Both the position numbers and the translations under genes were made by a program. This document shows positions 12,551-24,172 of a stretch of 64,000 bases of DNA, piece after piece; the stretch's first letter is position 1; each line of letters opens with the position of its first letter. The stretch is from Nymphaea colorata (lineage: Eukaryota > Streptophyta > Magnoliopsida > Nymphaeales > Nymphaeaceae): contig NC_045138.2 in assembly GCF_008831285.2 (NCBI RefSeq), positions 32,337,934-32,401,933 on the forward strand. The letters run 5' to 3'. Below the pieces are notes generated by a model, which saw only the letters and a program-made list of their open reading frames with translations, made no database searches and was not told where the DNA came from.

Positions 12551-13844
12551 CCTCCGCTATGCTTCAATTTGTACATTGGTGCTCTGCAGATTTGTAAATT
12601 GGTGCTTTCCTTTAGTGTAGATATATCCTTTAAGCTGAAAATTACAAGAGAAATTATTTATTGAAGCAGCTGATATTTGATGAAGTAATACCATCTCAAG
12701 GGGTGGTACTAGCCAGCTAAAGGAACTTTATGACGGCAAAATATAGATAATCGATCAAAGAAAACTGATCAATATATTTTCAGAAAGTCTGGTCTACACA
12801 TTGGATTTTCATTATTTTCTTTGAATCATATAATTTTGGACACTCCCCATTTGTGTATGTGGTTGGATTCATCTACAAATTGGTATCTTCTTTAAAAATA
12901 CACTTCACAACTAATTCCATTTTGTTTTTCACGATGTAATCAAGACAATTCATAGGCAAATGAATGGGCCATGTCCCTGTTAGTTAATATAAAAGAAGAA
13001 AGCTAGCATTATTGAACTTTGTCCCCGATTTAGTTATGTCACAGTCGATTCCTAATAATAGCTACATCAGGATGCAGTACTCATATAATAATGTTGAAAG
13101 CTGGCGAAAAGATTTATGCATATACAAGCAACAGCGGGTTCTCCAAAGTTGGAGGATGTCATTGACTCTGGCCAACTATTCTTCATGAACAAGCTTCTGC
13201 TCTTTGGTGGTCTTCGGTGTAAACACATGAAATGTTTAACGCCGTCATATAAGCACATCATGGGCCTACCATCTAATGTCGTCAAAATCAGACCCAGGTT
13301 AGGATGATTTTTTTTATATTTAATTTTTGTTGTTTTTCATATTTTTTATTTTTGTGTGAAAACCATAAAATTTAGTTTAATATTATTTAGTTTAAAATTT
13401 AGTTGCAAAGTACTCTGATGGGCGCTTCAACTTGATTTTTCTTTTACAGTACAAAGAGTTATGCCCTGATGATTCGAAACAGAAACTGATCGCCTACCAA
13501 CCTTCCTTTGCTTGTTGTGTTAACCCATATTTGTTGTATTCTTTGGCTCGCTTTCTTTTTTTTTTAATAACTAGATGCGAAAATCAATTTTAACAACAAT
13601 ATTTATTTCCACCCATTGAACAATTGATTTGCCAAATTGCAAACCAATTGTGGTAGTTAAATCAATTCTCCTATTCATTAGCATTATGTCATTCTCAAAA
13701 TTTTCCATTTAGAAAAGGAAAAGCCACTGTGTGGCTATCCAACACTTCATTAAAATAAGAAAGAAAGATAAAAATGGAAAACCAAAAAAATTAGAATAAA
13801 GAGTAAATGATCTAGAATATACCCCATCCTTGAGGAACCGTATG
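12551..13844. other. Non-coding duplicated DNA (copy A)
   Basis: Colinear with 49960-51420 of copy B. ORFs on both strands near 13067-13307 are conserved in B only as far as any duplicated DNA would be. No domain recognised. Confidence 0.5.
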
Positions 13845-15705
13845 AATACGGAAGGAACTTTGAAAATTAACTTGCATCTTTCTTAACATCGCTTCTAATC
13901 ATGCCAAATTTTTCCTGCTTGACAGTTCGCCACAGAAGTGATTTCATTTTGCCCGGTGAGTCAAAACGAGGGAATCTGAAGATAAGCGGCACATCTGATC
14001 ACCTATGTCTACGGAATATCTCCCATCAAGGAGCCAATTTGTCCTTGCCACAGTGTTCCACGTAACGCTTAGCAGCGTGATTTGAAGTGCCCATCAAGTC
14101 CTAGGCCCCACTTGACCTGATCTGATTTTAAATAATAAGAAAGTAGATGAAATATTTACACTTAATATATATAAATATAATATATATTATATTATAATGC
14201 TATATATAAATATAATATATATTATATTATAATGCTACTAGGCCCGACTCATCCCGGCTTGGGCCTTACAAGGATACCCTAAAACACGTCGCGCAGTGGC
14301 AAAACCGATTTTTTTTTTGGACGAGTATTCTTTACAGATTTCATATTCGAACGGGTACTTGCATACATAATAGACCAAATATTTAAAAATATTAACCGAA
14401 AATAAAGGAAAGCAAGTTACACGTATACATTATATTGCGTAAGAAAGAGTATTCTTCGTTTTTAACACATATGTAAACAACAACAACAATGATATATAGA
14501 AACATGCATATGATATAAACCTCTCTCCTTATTTCCACTGACAATCTTAAAAAAAAAATGTAAAACAGGTTGAATACTTTTTCTCTGCCGCCGTTTAGTT
14601 TCTCCAACAAATTGGAGAATTGGGAAGCTGATGAAGCATTTCAATGGCTGTCTCCATATGCTTCTAGCCATTTTACCCTGAGAAAGAGACGGTGGATGCC
14701 TTGCTTTACCATATAAAAAATATATATATAACAAAATGATATCAGGACTAGTAGCCTATTCTGTGGAAGTTTATTTCATCATCATCAAAAAGGAGTACTA
14801 GACTTCACATTAGGGCTTAACTCAGCTTTAACATAGGAAATTGTGCTCCTTCATCTCTTGTTACCTTTAGGAATTGTCTTCGATGTTGGAGAAAGGAGTA
14901 GGAGAAAGACCATGAACACCCTATTAAAACACTGTGACCACCAAAACACAATCAAAATATACAGGTTTCTACTGTTTGTCCCACTTCAGAGCGGGATGGA
15001 AAAGCAAGAACGGACAGTTAAGAAACGTGCTAGTGAAGGATTGTCTTCTCTGCAGTGTGGCTTTTAGGCACAAATGTTCAGACCGAGAATAGCAAGAAAA
15101 CATACTCGGAAAGTGGAAAACCCGATATGGCTAAAGCTGTTCTTGGCCTGTTTGATAAAGGTGTTGTGGGGGACCCTGTCTCGGACAACGTTCGGGGCCG
15201 TTTGAGAACACTAACATTATGTTATTGTCTCAAACACATAACTAAAAAATTGGTTTACATTCATTGAACACTTTAAAAAGTGTTTTGTGAATCTATTCAG
15301 TAACAATGTGTTACTAATGACAAACAGATCCTTCAGTAACACAGAATATGTGGCACCAGCCATCCAAAGAACATTCAGTAACGCGTAATATGTGTCACAG
15401 GATACGTTATGCTGGTGCATCCTCTAGTTGCCGCAGTCCTGCTACTCGATGTTCCGCGGATTATTTGTAATTGCAGCACTAATAATTATTAGCGGCCCAT
15501 TGTTGTTTCACTATTAAGTTAGTCATGTAGTTCAAAACTGAAAATAATTGACTGTGCCACTAAAATGTGCTCCCATCCCTCCTCCCAAAAAGCAAGAGAG
15601 GTAGCTCAAAGAGTACTGCCATTTGCATGTTTCATCCACAATATTGACCTTTTTACTGCAACTGTTTATGAAAAACAGTAATACATTGACTGATAGAATC
15701 AATGT
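13845..15705. other. Copy A-specific segment of about 1.86 kb
   Basis: Copy B has only about 40-70 unrelated bases at the same place (51410-51455). Inside lies a GGCCC-flanked AT-rich element at about 14100-14275 with a 35-base unit duplicated in tandem (14166-14200 and 14201-14235). No recognised gene. It could be a composite insertion in A or a deletion from B. Confidence 0.55.
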
Positions 15706-17323
15706 AACAATAAATGCCAAAGTATCTAAAGCATGAATTATCTTTAGAAACAAATAAAAGAATGCAGTAGTGGCCCTTATAAGCAACTAATGCAACAAAG
15801 CACTACGTTATGTGCTAGAACAATTTTGTATTATAAATCATATTATTCCACACTCTCATCCCATGACATTCTTTTGTTAGACAATACTGCTCTATATGTG
15901 TGTGTGTGTATGTGCGTGTGTTGTGAACTGCAAAATTTCTGCAGATTACAAGTCAAAAGTCACAAGAGAAAGGCCTATCGAACATTTTGAGTTGTGAAAA
16001 TGAGCCTAGTACCTAGAAATCCTTAATAGTGTTTATTCATTTGATATTGCTGGAAAGCAATGATGCTAAAAAGTATCTCTTCAGAGACTAGTTGATAGTA
16101 TAAATATTTCATGAACAATTAGATGGGGATTAAATTTGATAAATGGAGAGAAAACTATTGAACAAAAATTAAGAATTCAACACATTTACATTGCGAGTCA
16201 GTTTAAACTATAACATGAAAACAGAAAAATCTTAGATCTTTATACAAGCACAAAATAGAAGTGGTTGTTAATGAATAGTGAGATTCAAATGGTTTAGATA
16301 CCAAAGTATCTAAAGCAACAAACACTGACTTCATAAAAAGTTCAAGTCTAAAATTCTTGAAGCTTTGTAAGTTACAAATTCAGTTATGCACCAAAATAAA
16401 TAAAGGAGGAATGATCCAAGCGTGATTCATACTGTGTAATTTCCTCTTGCACCCAAAAGAAAAGAATGTCCTTGTTGTATCCTTAATATGAGAGCAATAA
16501 GTACAAATTTTTCTACTCTAGAAGGCTGCAATTTTATGCTATCATGAACTTGTTCCTGTGTAAGAGCTCCACAAAATTAAACATGAATAATGGTCCAGGA
16601 AAACATAACACTAAATGTCCCATTTAAGTTCATTGTTTTCATATCAAATTTATTGAACAAAAATTATCTCTCACTTGTGAAATTATTAGTATTTGAATGT
16701 TGAATGATGATTTTGTGATGAAACTTAAAAGAATATGACTACCATAACTATAAAACGCACTAGCTGCTCCACTATATATGCCAATTCATGTGGACCTAAG
16801 AAGCCCAAATGTTTCACATATAATTATTTTACACCAGTTAATTTGTTTCCTATCACATGCAAATTAAAGAACCAGTATGACCACCTCTGAACTTTAGTTG
16901 GCCGATGGTGATAGTTGCTACTACTAAGTGCAATTACAACAGCATAATCTAGCTTTTGTACTTAGAGAAATTAAGCTAACATATCTCTAACAAAAACTAA
17001 CTACCTTCATCATAAAATATAGATCTGTTGAGCTCCATGGTCCAGATGGGTTTCAAAGGAAATGTAGTATTAAAAAAAAATGATTTCCATACATGTTTGT
17101 TAACCCTATAATATATTACTAATAAAAGAAACTTCTAGATCTAGTATCAAAGCTGTAAGGCATAAATTTCCACACTTGCTGGCTACTTTAAATCAATTCA
17201 GTTTTGGGAAAAACAGAGATGACACAAAGCTTAACAACAATGAGCAACAAGAAAATCCGCTACTATGGCAAAGATCCCTCCCCTCTAAAATGCCTTGGAA
17301 AGCAAATGATAAAGAGAGGTAAT

Positions 17324-17371
<48 letters not shown>

Positions 17372-17431
17372 ACCATATTAGAAGGAGAAAGAGGGAGGAA
17401 AAAGTTGTTAGGTTGCGGATGGTGATTAGCC

Positions 17432-17487
<56 letters not shown>

Positions 17488-18499
17488 TGCGTGTGTGTAC
17501 CTCTATCATCAATGGAAGAGAGCTTGTGATTTAATGCCAATGAAGAGGGAAGAAGGAAAAAAGATCAAAACAACAAAAGAGGGAAACTTAGTGAAGAAGA
17601 GGTAAATGGAGGAAAAAACCAGCCACAAAAGAAGCATTTTTACTGAAAATTGCGTTTCAAAGACGAAAAGTAAGCCAGCCAAATAAAACGGTAAAAAAAT
17701 AATAAAATGGTAAAAAAATGCCAAAACCCCCTTTCCCCCCTTTTTTGGGTTTAGGTGATTTTTCATGTTTTTTTAATGCCAACATGCTTGCTTTCATTTT
17801 CTAATTTTTATTTGTTGCTTGTCCCCTTATTTTTTGGTGTTGTCTTATTAGTTTCTCATTTGTTTTATTTTCTCTAACTTTGAAGATTTTTTAATTTTTT
17901 AAAAATTTTACCACATTTTTCATTTTTTCAAATTTGTATTATACCCCAGAAAATCCTTGCCATCTAAAACACAAAAATGATATTTGTGACTATCGAAAAA
18001 ACAAGAGTAAAATAAATTCCATGCTAGAGTTTGTAGTGAAGTAGTTGTGATGCAACTTGTCATTGCAACAGGGAAGAATCCATGCACATGTTTTGTGCAA
18101 CTGAAGAGAAGGGCTTTAAGTTGGCATTTGGCGTTGCATAAGAGAATTAGGTTGTGATAGCTTTGATGCACCTCGATACTGCACCAAGGAATGGAAGTCA
18201 TATACGCCTATGATGCAACTTAATCATGCACTAAAGAACAAGATGCATTGTGATGCCACACACCTCTCAGTGCAAAGTGGGTTATATACGCCATGCTGTG
18301 TATGAAATTTTTGTGTGCCAATTTAATCATGACAAAAAATACCCTTGATTTATATAAAAAGTAAACTTTTGTAGGGACAAAAAAAAAAGAAAAATTTTGG
18401 AATTCCATAAAGCTCAAACATATTAATCTGCACATATCATTATGACCAATATATCACTTTGAATGCTAAAAAAGTGTCATCATTTTTTTTGTCCCTCTC
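15706..18499. other. Non-coding duplicated DNA (copy A) with TA and GA tracts
   Basis: Closely matches 51455-54235. It holds (TA)n at 17327-17369 and a palindromic (CT)n(TA)n(GA)n tract at about 17431-17487; copy B lacks both large tracts. No gene recognised on either strand. Confidence 0.55.
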
Positions 18500-18963
18500 A
18501 TGTCGTTATTTCATACAATTGTCATTATCTCATACTCCTACTGTTATTTTTTACAAATTATCTTATACATCAGTCATTATTTCATACTCGCAATCACATA
18601 CCCTTGTCATCATCTCATACCCCTGTCATTATCTTTTATCGTACCATGGGTAGGAGATAATAACATGTGTATGAGATAACAACATGAGTATGATAATAGC
18701 AAAGGTATGAGATAATGAATATGAGATATTATGTGTATGAGAATAGGTATGAGATAACGATATGGGTACAATAATGATAGTGGTATGAGATAATGAGCAT
18801 GAGATAGTGACAGAGGTATGATAATGACAGGGCATGAGATAGTGACAGAAATATGATAATGATAGAAATATGAAATAATGACACATATATAATAATAGGG
18901 GTATGAGACAATGAGTATGAGGTAATGACAAATATATGAGATAATGACAAAGGTATGAGATAA
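18500..18963. repeat. Inverted minisatellite, ~19-20 base units (copy A)
   Basis: The left arm (about 18500-18640) repeats units like CATTATCTCATACCCCTGT. The right arm (about 18650-18963) repeats the complement, units like GATAATGACAGAGGTATGAG. The arms meet around 18645, so the whole can fold as an imperfect hairpin. The repetitive His-Thr/Ile-Ile-Ser peptide translations are artefacts of the repeat. The same structure is at 54240-54690. Confidence 0.8.
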
Positions 18964-19250
18964 TTACATGGTTAAGAATATTTGTTGTATACATGTAATC
19001 TTGAAGTAATGAAGTAAATGTGTATATTGGCAGTAAGGTCCACTTGTTATGTACATGGAGTGGCATGCAGAACTCGTTTTCCTCTTAGTAAGTGTGCATA
19101 TGCTGTCTATGGCACACCTCAGTTGAGGATTGGAGAACAAGCCCACCTCCTGTGATAGTTTGTGCTAGGGAATTAATCACGGCTTCAATTCTTCTCTTAA
19201 GAGGAAATTTCCAACAAGAATACTACACTTTGGAACATGTTGTCTCATGA

Positions 19251-19469
19251 ATGTGTTCTAAAGCTTTTGAATGTGTCCATTGTTTGGAACATATTCATGA
19301 AATTTTTGTTCCAAAGTATATAGGGCTCTTGTCTACATTAGCCATTCATGTGTCACAAGGGAGAACTCTTGTAGTGACATGCAATTATGAGAGGTTGTAT
19401 CTCAAACATTCTTTCTCCAATTACAACCTTAAAAGTAAGGCTATTTTTCGTTCGTCTTTTGGCAAATAA
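19251..19469 (+). other. Short ORF kept in both duplicate copies, unknown
   Basis: A 72-residue frame starting MCSKAFECVH. Its partner at 54968-55195 keeps the frame despite a 3-base insertion (SQGRT versus PQQGRT) and several substitutions. No domain, signal peptide or motif recognised. Frame retention over so short a span may be chance, so I do not call a gene. Confidence 0.2.
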
Positions 19470-19698
19470 CCATTGACAGTACTTTTCGTGTATGTTTGAT
19501 TTGTGAGGTTGGAAACATGAAATGGAATGTTCAATGCAGTTTTAAACGTTTTTTCGTGTATGTTTGATTTGTGAGGTTGAAAACATGAAATGGAATGTTC
19601 AATGCAGTTTTAGACGCTTGTATCCATTCATTTCACATACCACAAGGGTGCATTCAATGACTAGTGTTTGTCTGATAGGGTAACTAGCATCTTGAGAC

Positions 19699-20043
19699 TA
19701 AGCTTGGGCATCAGGCTGGCCCGGCCCAACCCGATAATGAGTCGGGCTTGGGCTAGTCCAACACCTGAAACCCGGGCCCGGCCCCTGGCGGACAATGGCC
19801 CCAGCCCCAGCCTAGCCCTTGCGAAGCTTGATTAAATTGTAAAAAAATATATTTACAGTATAAAATAATATATAAATAGAATTAATAGTAACAAAATATT
19901 ATAGTTATATATAAACTTTAATAAAATAAATATTAAAAAATTTATCATGCACACCCGGGCCAGCCCAGTGCCCTTTTTTCTGGTCTCAAAGCCAGGCCAG
20001 GTACCTAGCATCTACCGGTAGCCTGGCCCAGTGCCCAGGCTTA
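19699..20043. mobile_element. hAT-like GGCCC-rich element with empty site in copy B
   Basis: 345 bases with matching termini: TAAGCTTGGGCA on the left and TAAGCCTGGGCA on the complement at the right. Flanked by CTTGAGAC (19691-19698) and CATGTGAC (20044-20051). Copy B has the single empty site CATGAGAC near 55346, one change from each flank, which supports an 8-bp hAT target duplication. The ends are GC-rich (CCCGGGCCCGGCCC type) and the middle is AT-rich with no transposase. Confidence 0.8.
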
Positions 20044-20051
20044 CATGTGAC

Positions 20052-20717
20052 ACCCTAATCTAGCAACAAGGTGCATCATGTCCTAGACACTCTTTGCAGA
20101 CTTGCAGTGTTGCATGCTATGATAGTTTCATTACATAATGAAGATTGTCCTCGATATTCTTTCTGATTGTGGTTATTTCCAATAAAATTGGATTTGATAA
20201 TGTTTCAATGCATTTTTGAGACATTTCATCTTATTGACATTTTTATAGAAACTTGTATCATCTTACTCGAACTTGCATAAAATACAATTAGGTCTATCTT
20301 AAAATTTACAAAAACTTTTTTTTTTTAAATGTTGTTGCCATGGAAGTGTTAAAATGCTCAATCCACCTTTGACCCGCTTTGAAACTCATTGACATCCGCT
20401 TTCACAATGTTGATCTTTTGAAGGAAACCCATTGACATACATGTAAAGTTAAATTCCATTCTGCACCGTTCTTAAAACAGATTTATTTTCTTTGTAAGTG
20501 CTTATAAATATCTCTCAATAATGATCAAGGCAACGGGTAATCTATTACCAGAATTTTGCTTGTCTTCCTCTTTACGTCTGCCATTTTCCTTGCTTTGTTT
20601 TTCGGCATGCTCTTATCTCTGTTTTAACATTGTTCTTTCCATCAAATGCGCTTTAAGAGTTCTTTGTTTACTGTCCTTGAAGATTGTAAATATCCTTTTT
20701 TGCTGACTAAAAAGTTC
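20052..20717. other. Non-coding duplicated DNA (copy A)
   Basis: Matches about 55350-56010. A 61-residue ORF at 20521-20706 is not kept intact in B. No gene recognised. Confidence 0.5.
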
Positions 20718-22800
20718 TTCCCTTGATGGCTTGGTTGGAGGGAAAAAGAGAGATTAAACAATCATTCCTTTGTTTGGTTGGTTAATTAGAAATAAATGAA
20801 AAGAGACAAAGTGTGTGGCTAAGAAAATGGAGGAAAAAAATATGATAGATTATTGTAAATTCAATGAGATTGGGAGGGAAAGAAAAAAAATGAAGAAATA
20901 GATATGAGAACTCAAAGAAACGGAAGAAGAAGCAAGAGCAAAGGAGAAAAAAACTGTCGTCTCCTTTCCCTCCACGAGAAACTGTTGCCTCCTTTCCCTC
21001 CACGAGAAACAGTCCACACCTCTCCTTTCCCTCCACGAGAAACAGTCCACACCTGCTGCTTCTCCTTCCCCTCCATGAAAAACAGGACACACCTGCTGCG
21101 ACAACCCTGTTCCAACGCCGTCTGAGGAGTGCTGTGACACTAGTTGCTGCGTTTTTCTGATTTTTTGGTTGCTGGGTTTTTCTGATTTTGTTGCTGCCCA
21201 CCGTCGTTTACTTGTGGTTTCGGTTGGTATCATGTGCTTCCTTCTCGTTTTCGATCCTAAAATCGGCTTACCTTTCTTCCATTTCTGCATATTTTTGTCT
21301 GAAATGTTCCAATTGAACAGTCTATGTTTCTGCCGATCCCTCTGTTTGCTTATCTCTTCAGTGTCTCCAAGATGTTCATTTCTCCACTTTGTTTTGGAGT
21401 CAACTAGGTCGTTGTTTTCGCATATATTTCTGTCAGAAAGTTGCGATCTTACAGTTGGTGTCTGCTGTAATTCTTCAGAGGTACCGTTGGGTAGGATTGC
21501 TATTTTTTTCCGGTAAGCTCTTGAGTTTGGCAAGAATCTCTAACTTGTTGGCAAATATTAATAGTTTAACTCGAAATGTACAGCAACAGAAGATAGGTCA
21601 GGCAATAGCAGACCCAACTTACATGAAACTTTTGTCTTGTCTCTTGATTCTTGAGTGAAATTAGTTCAATTTAAACGGGAATAATTTCTCTGGTTTCATG
21701 TAATTGGGCTAGTTCATTATTGAAAATCAGCGATCATTGAAAACAAATCCCTCGGTTGACCATACATTGCTGCCCGATTGGCCCTCGGCTGATGACCATA
21801 CATTGTTGCTCGATCGCCCCTCGGCTGATGAATACATCGGCTTCCAGTTGCCCCTCCACTGGCTGACCCACCGCCAACTGCCACACCACTGCATTCCCTG
21901 TTTTGTCCACTTCGCTTCAACTCTTTTGCACAATGGCAACTTCTATTTTGTTTTTCCCTTTTTCTATCTTTTGATTTTTCATTTCTCTAGGTGCACCACC
22001 AGAGGAAACACTCTCTTTCATGATCAAATTTCTGATGAATCAAATATAACTGGGAACATCAGCTTTGAACGAGTTATGTGATATTCTTCAAAATATAACA
22101 CGAATGGGCACATCAGCTTTTTACTAGTTATGTGATATTCTTCTAAACGAGTTACGTGATGTTCTCGCATAGGTCCTGTTCAAATTTGAAGTGAAACAGA
22201 GTTCGCTTGGGGCAGGAAAAGATCAAAACTCAACAATTTCAGCTTGCAATTTAGAGTTTCTGTGAGACCAGAATCTGCACCAGATTCCAGCAGCAGGCGT
22301 CGTCAGCTCTGGTGCCGGAAAAGGTAGAGCATAGGTTCATTGGAAGCGCATGTATGTCAAGAATCTCTTTCAGAAATTTTTGAGTTTTGGTTGAAATTTT
22401 TCAATGGACCTCTATCGCTGGAGAGTTCCTGCACGGCTGATGAATAGGCGACGTTGAATTGCTTGACGTGTCTATTATTTTTCTACCAAGTTTTATTATT
22501 TTTAAAGTTTTGATAGAAAAAATATTGAATTTACAAGCAGTGCTTTTTCTGAAACCTCTCATTTTTTAAATATTTTTACTGGAGGTATTATTGCAAAGTA
22601 TTATAAATTTTATCATTTCTTTTCCTTTCTTTTATTTAGTCCAAACAAACATGAATTTTTAGTCTTTTCTTTTTTTTCCTTTCATTTCTTTTTCTATCCA
22701 AACAAACTTTTTAATCAATCTCTTTTCTTTCCATTCCATTCATTTTCCCATTTCTCTTCCCTTCCTTTCCTTTCCCTCCCTTTCCCTCCAACCAAGCATT
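20718..22800. mobile_element. 2.1 kb terminal-inverted-repeat element, copy A only
   Basis: Left end GCTTGGTTGGAGGGAAA; the right end on the complement is GCTTGGTTGGAGGGAAAGG. Both ends continue into GGGA/GGAAA-rich subterminal DNA. Copy B lacks the segment (about 56010-56050). A shorter relative with similar ends is at 61765-62190. The interior has a minisatellite (20954-21108) and a minus-strand ORF of 227 residues (20850-21533), the longest in the window, with no recognised domain; part of it is only the minisatellite translated. I could not settle the target duplication, so the superfamily is left open. Confidence 0.6.
20954..21108. repeat. Minisatellite, four ~30-base units
   Basis: Units contain TTTCCCTCCACGAGAAAC followed by AGTCCACACC in most copies; the fourth is degenerate. 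It lies inside the 20.7-22.8 kb element. Confidence 0.8.
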
Positions 22801-24172
22801 AGTCTCATGACCCTAGTTACCCTATCAGAGAACTCTTTAATATTCATAAGCGTGCATCTCATAAAAGTAAATGCTTTCTCAAGGGATTGAAGAGATTGCT
22901 CTTTAAACATTTTACATATTCAAAAAGTCTAGCATAAACAAATCCCTCCAAGTTAACACGATTTATAAGCTGTAAAGAATTTAAAGATGAAGGACCATCA
23001 GCTTTGCCTTGTTCAACATGTGTACATAGATTGACATGTTAACCATAGTGGCAGAGCTGAGGATTTTTTGGTTGAGGAGCATTCAAGCAACCGCTCATGT
23101 CTGGTGTGGGTACTAGGCACTCCATGTAATTTTTGAATCTTCACAGTATGATTTCACGTCCTTTTAGAGAAATTTTTATGGCTGATGACTGCCACTACCC
23201 ACCACCAGCCTTCATGTATCTCTTCCAATAGTTCACTGTTCACTAACATTCAAGCACGAAAGTCCCAAGATTATTTTGAAACGTCTAATGGCAAATTAAC
23301 ATATCATTGCTACAAGAAAATATATATATATAATGCCGCCGTATTCTAAACCCACCATCATCGTTTGGATGAATTTTTTTCCTCATTGGATTAAAGTGAT
23401 ATTTTTGCATCATTTCTTCACAAATTAGAAATAAGTAGAGATATAGGAGTGTTTGGTATTGCTCCTATTTCAACCTAAAAGGACAACACACAAGTTGGAG
23501 CAATCTGAAATGCAATTAGTTTTCTATGTCAATTAACCATAGGTCATTAGGTAGGGGAGAGGAAAAGAAGGCAACAAAATAGATAGTTTATGAAAGGAAA
23601 GGATATTGAAAAGGATCTGAGAATTTTTTTTTCGTTGAGGACATCTCAACCACACATTGTTTTTTCTAATATAATGGTTAATGACATTTTTAGTTGTAAA
23701 ACGATAATTTTGTTTTCTGGGTTTTTAGTCCTGATAACATTTGGGAAAAAAATCTTGAAAAACTAAAATAAAGTATTCAAATTTTGAATTTTCTCACTTG
23801 TCGATGTCTTTTTTATTAAATTAGTTTGTTTGTTTAAGGGTACTTGGAGAAATTCTAGTCCGTTTCTTTTCAAAAATTACGTTCATGACTAGGCGGCACA
23901 AGGTATCGCATTTTCAGTTTTTCACATACTTATTCATTGATGTATTATAATAGTCATTTGAGATGCATCATGCCTTAATAAAAATAGCATTTAAGAATCT
24001 TGAACTCAAAATTAAAGAACATAGCCCATTTGGGCGTCGGTCTGCCGGATCCTACGAAAGGTTAGAGGCATTAGTGTTGACAGTTGGGAAACTCAAGAGG
24101 CGGGGAGGAGACAGACAGGTTGAGGAATTCATCAAGTTCACCGCCATTCGACAGCTCTTGTAAGTTCGAACC
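22801..24172. other. Non-coding duplicated DNA upstream of the PPR pseudogene (copy A)
   Basis: Colinear with 56050-57415. Includes an old Tip100-like fragment at about 23047-23220 (AGTGGCAGAGCTGAGG start) also present in B. No intact gene. Confidence 0.5.

Noticed and set aside
18500-18963. Repeat array considered as CRISPR
   Set aside because: Units are contiguous and degenerate without unique spacers, in a plant nuclear context.
18629-19066. 145-codon minus ORF rich in HIS/SLSHT repeats
   Set aside because: Translation of the inverted minisatellite.
20850-21533. 227-codon minus-strand ORF, longest in the window
   Set aside because: Lies inside a transposon-like element absent from the duplicate, includes a translated minisatellite, and shows no domain. 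Not listed as a gene.
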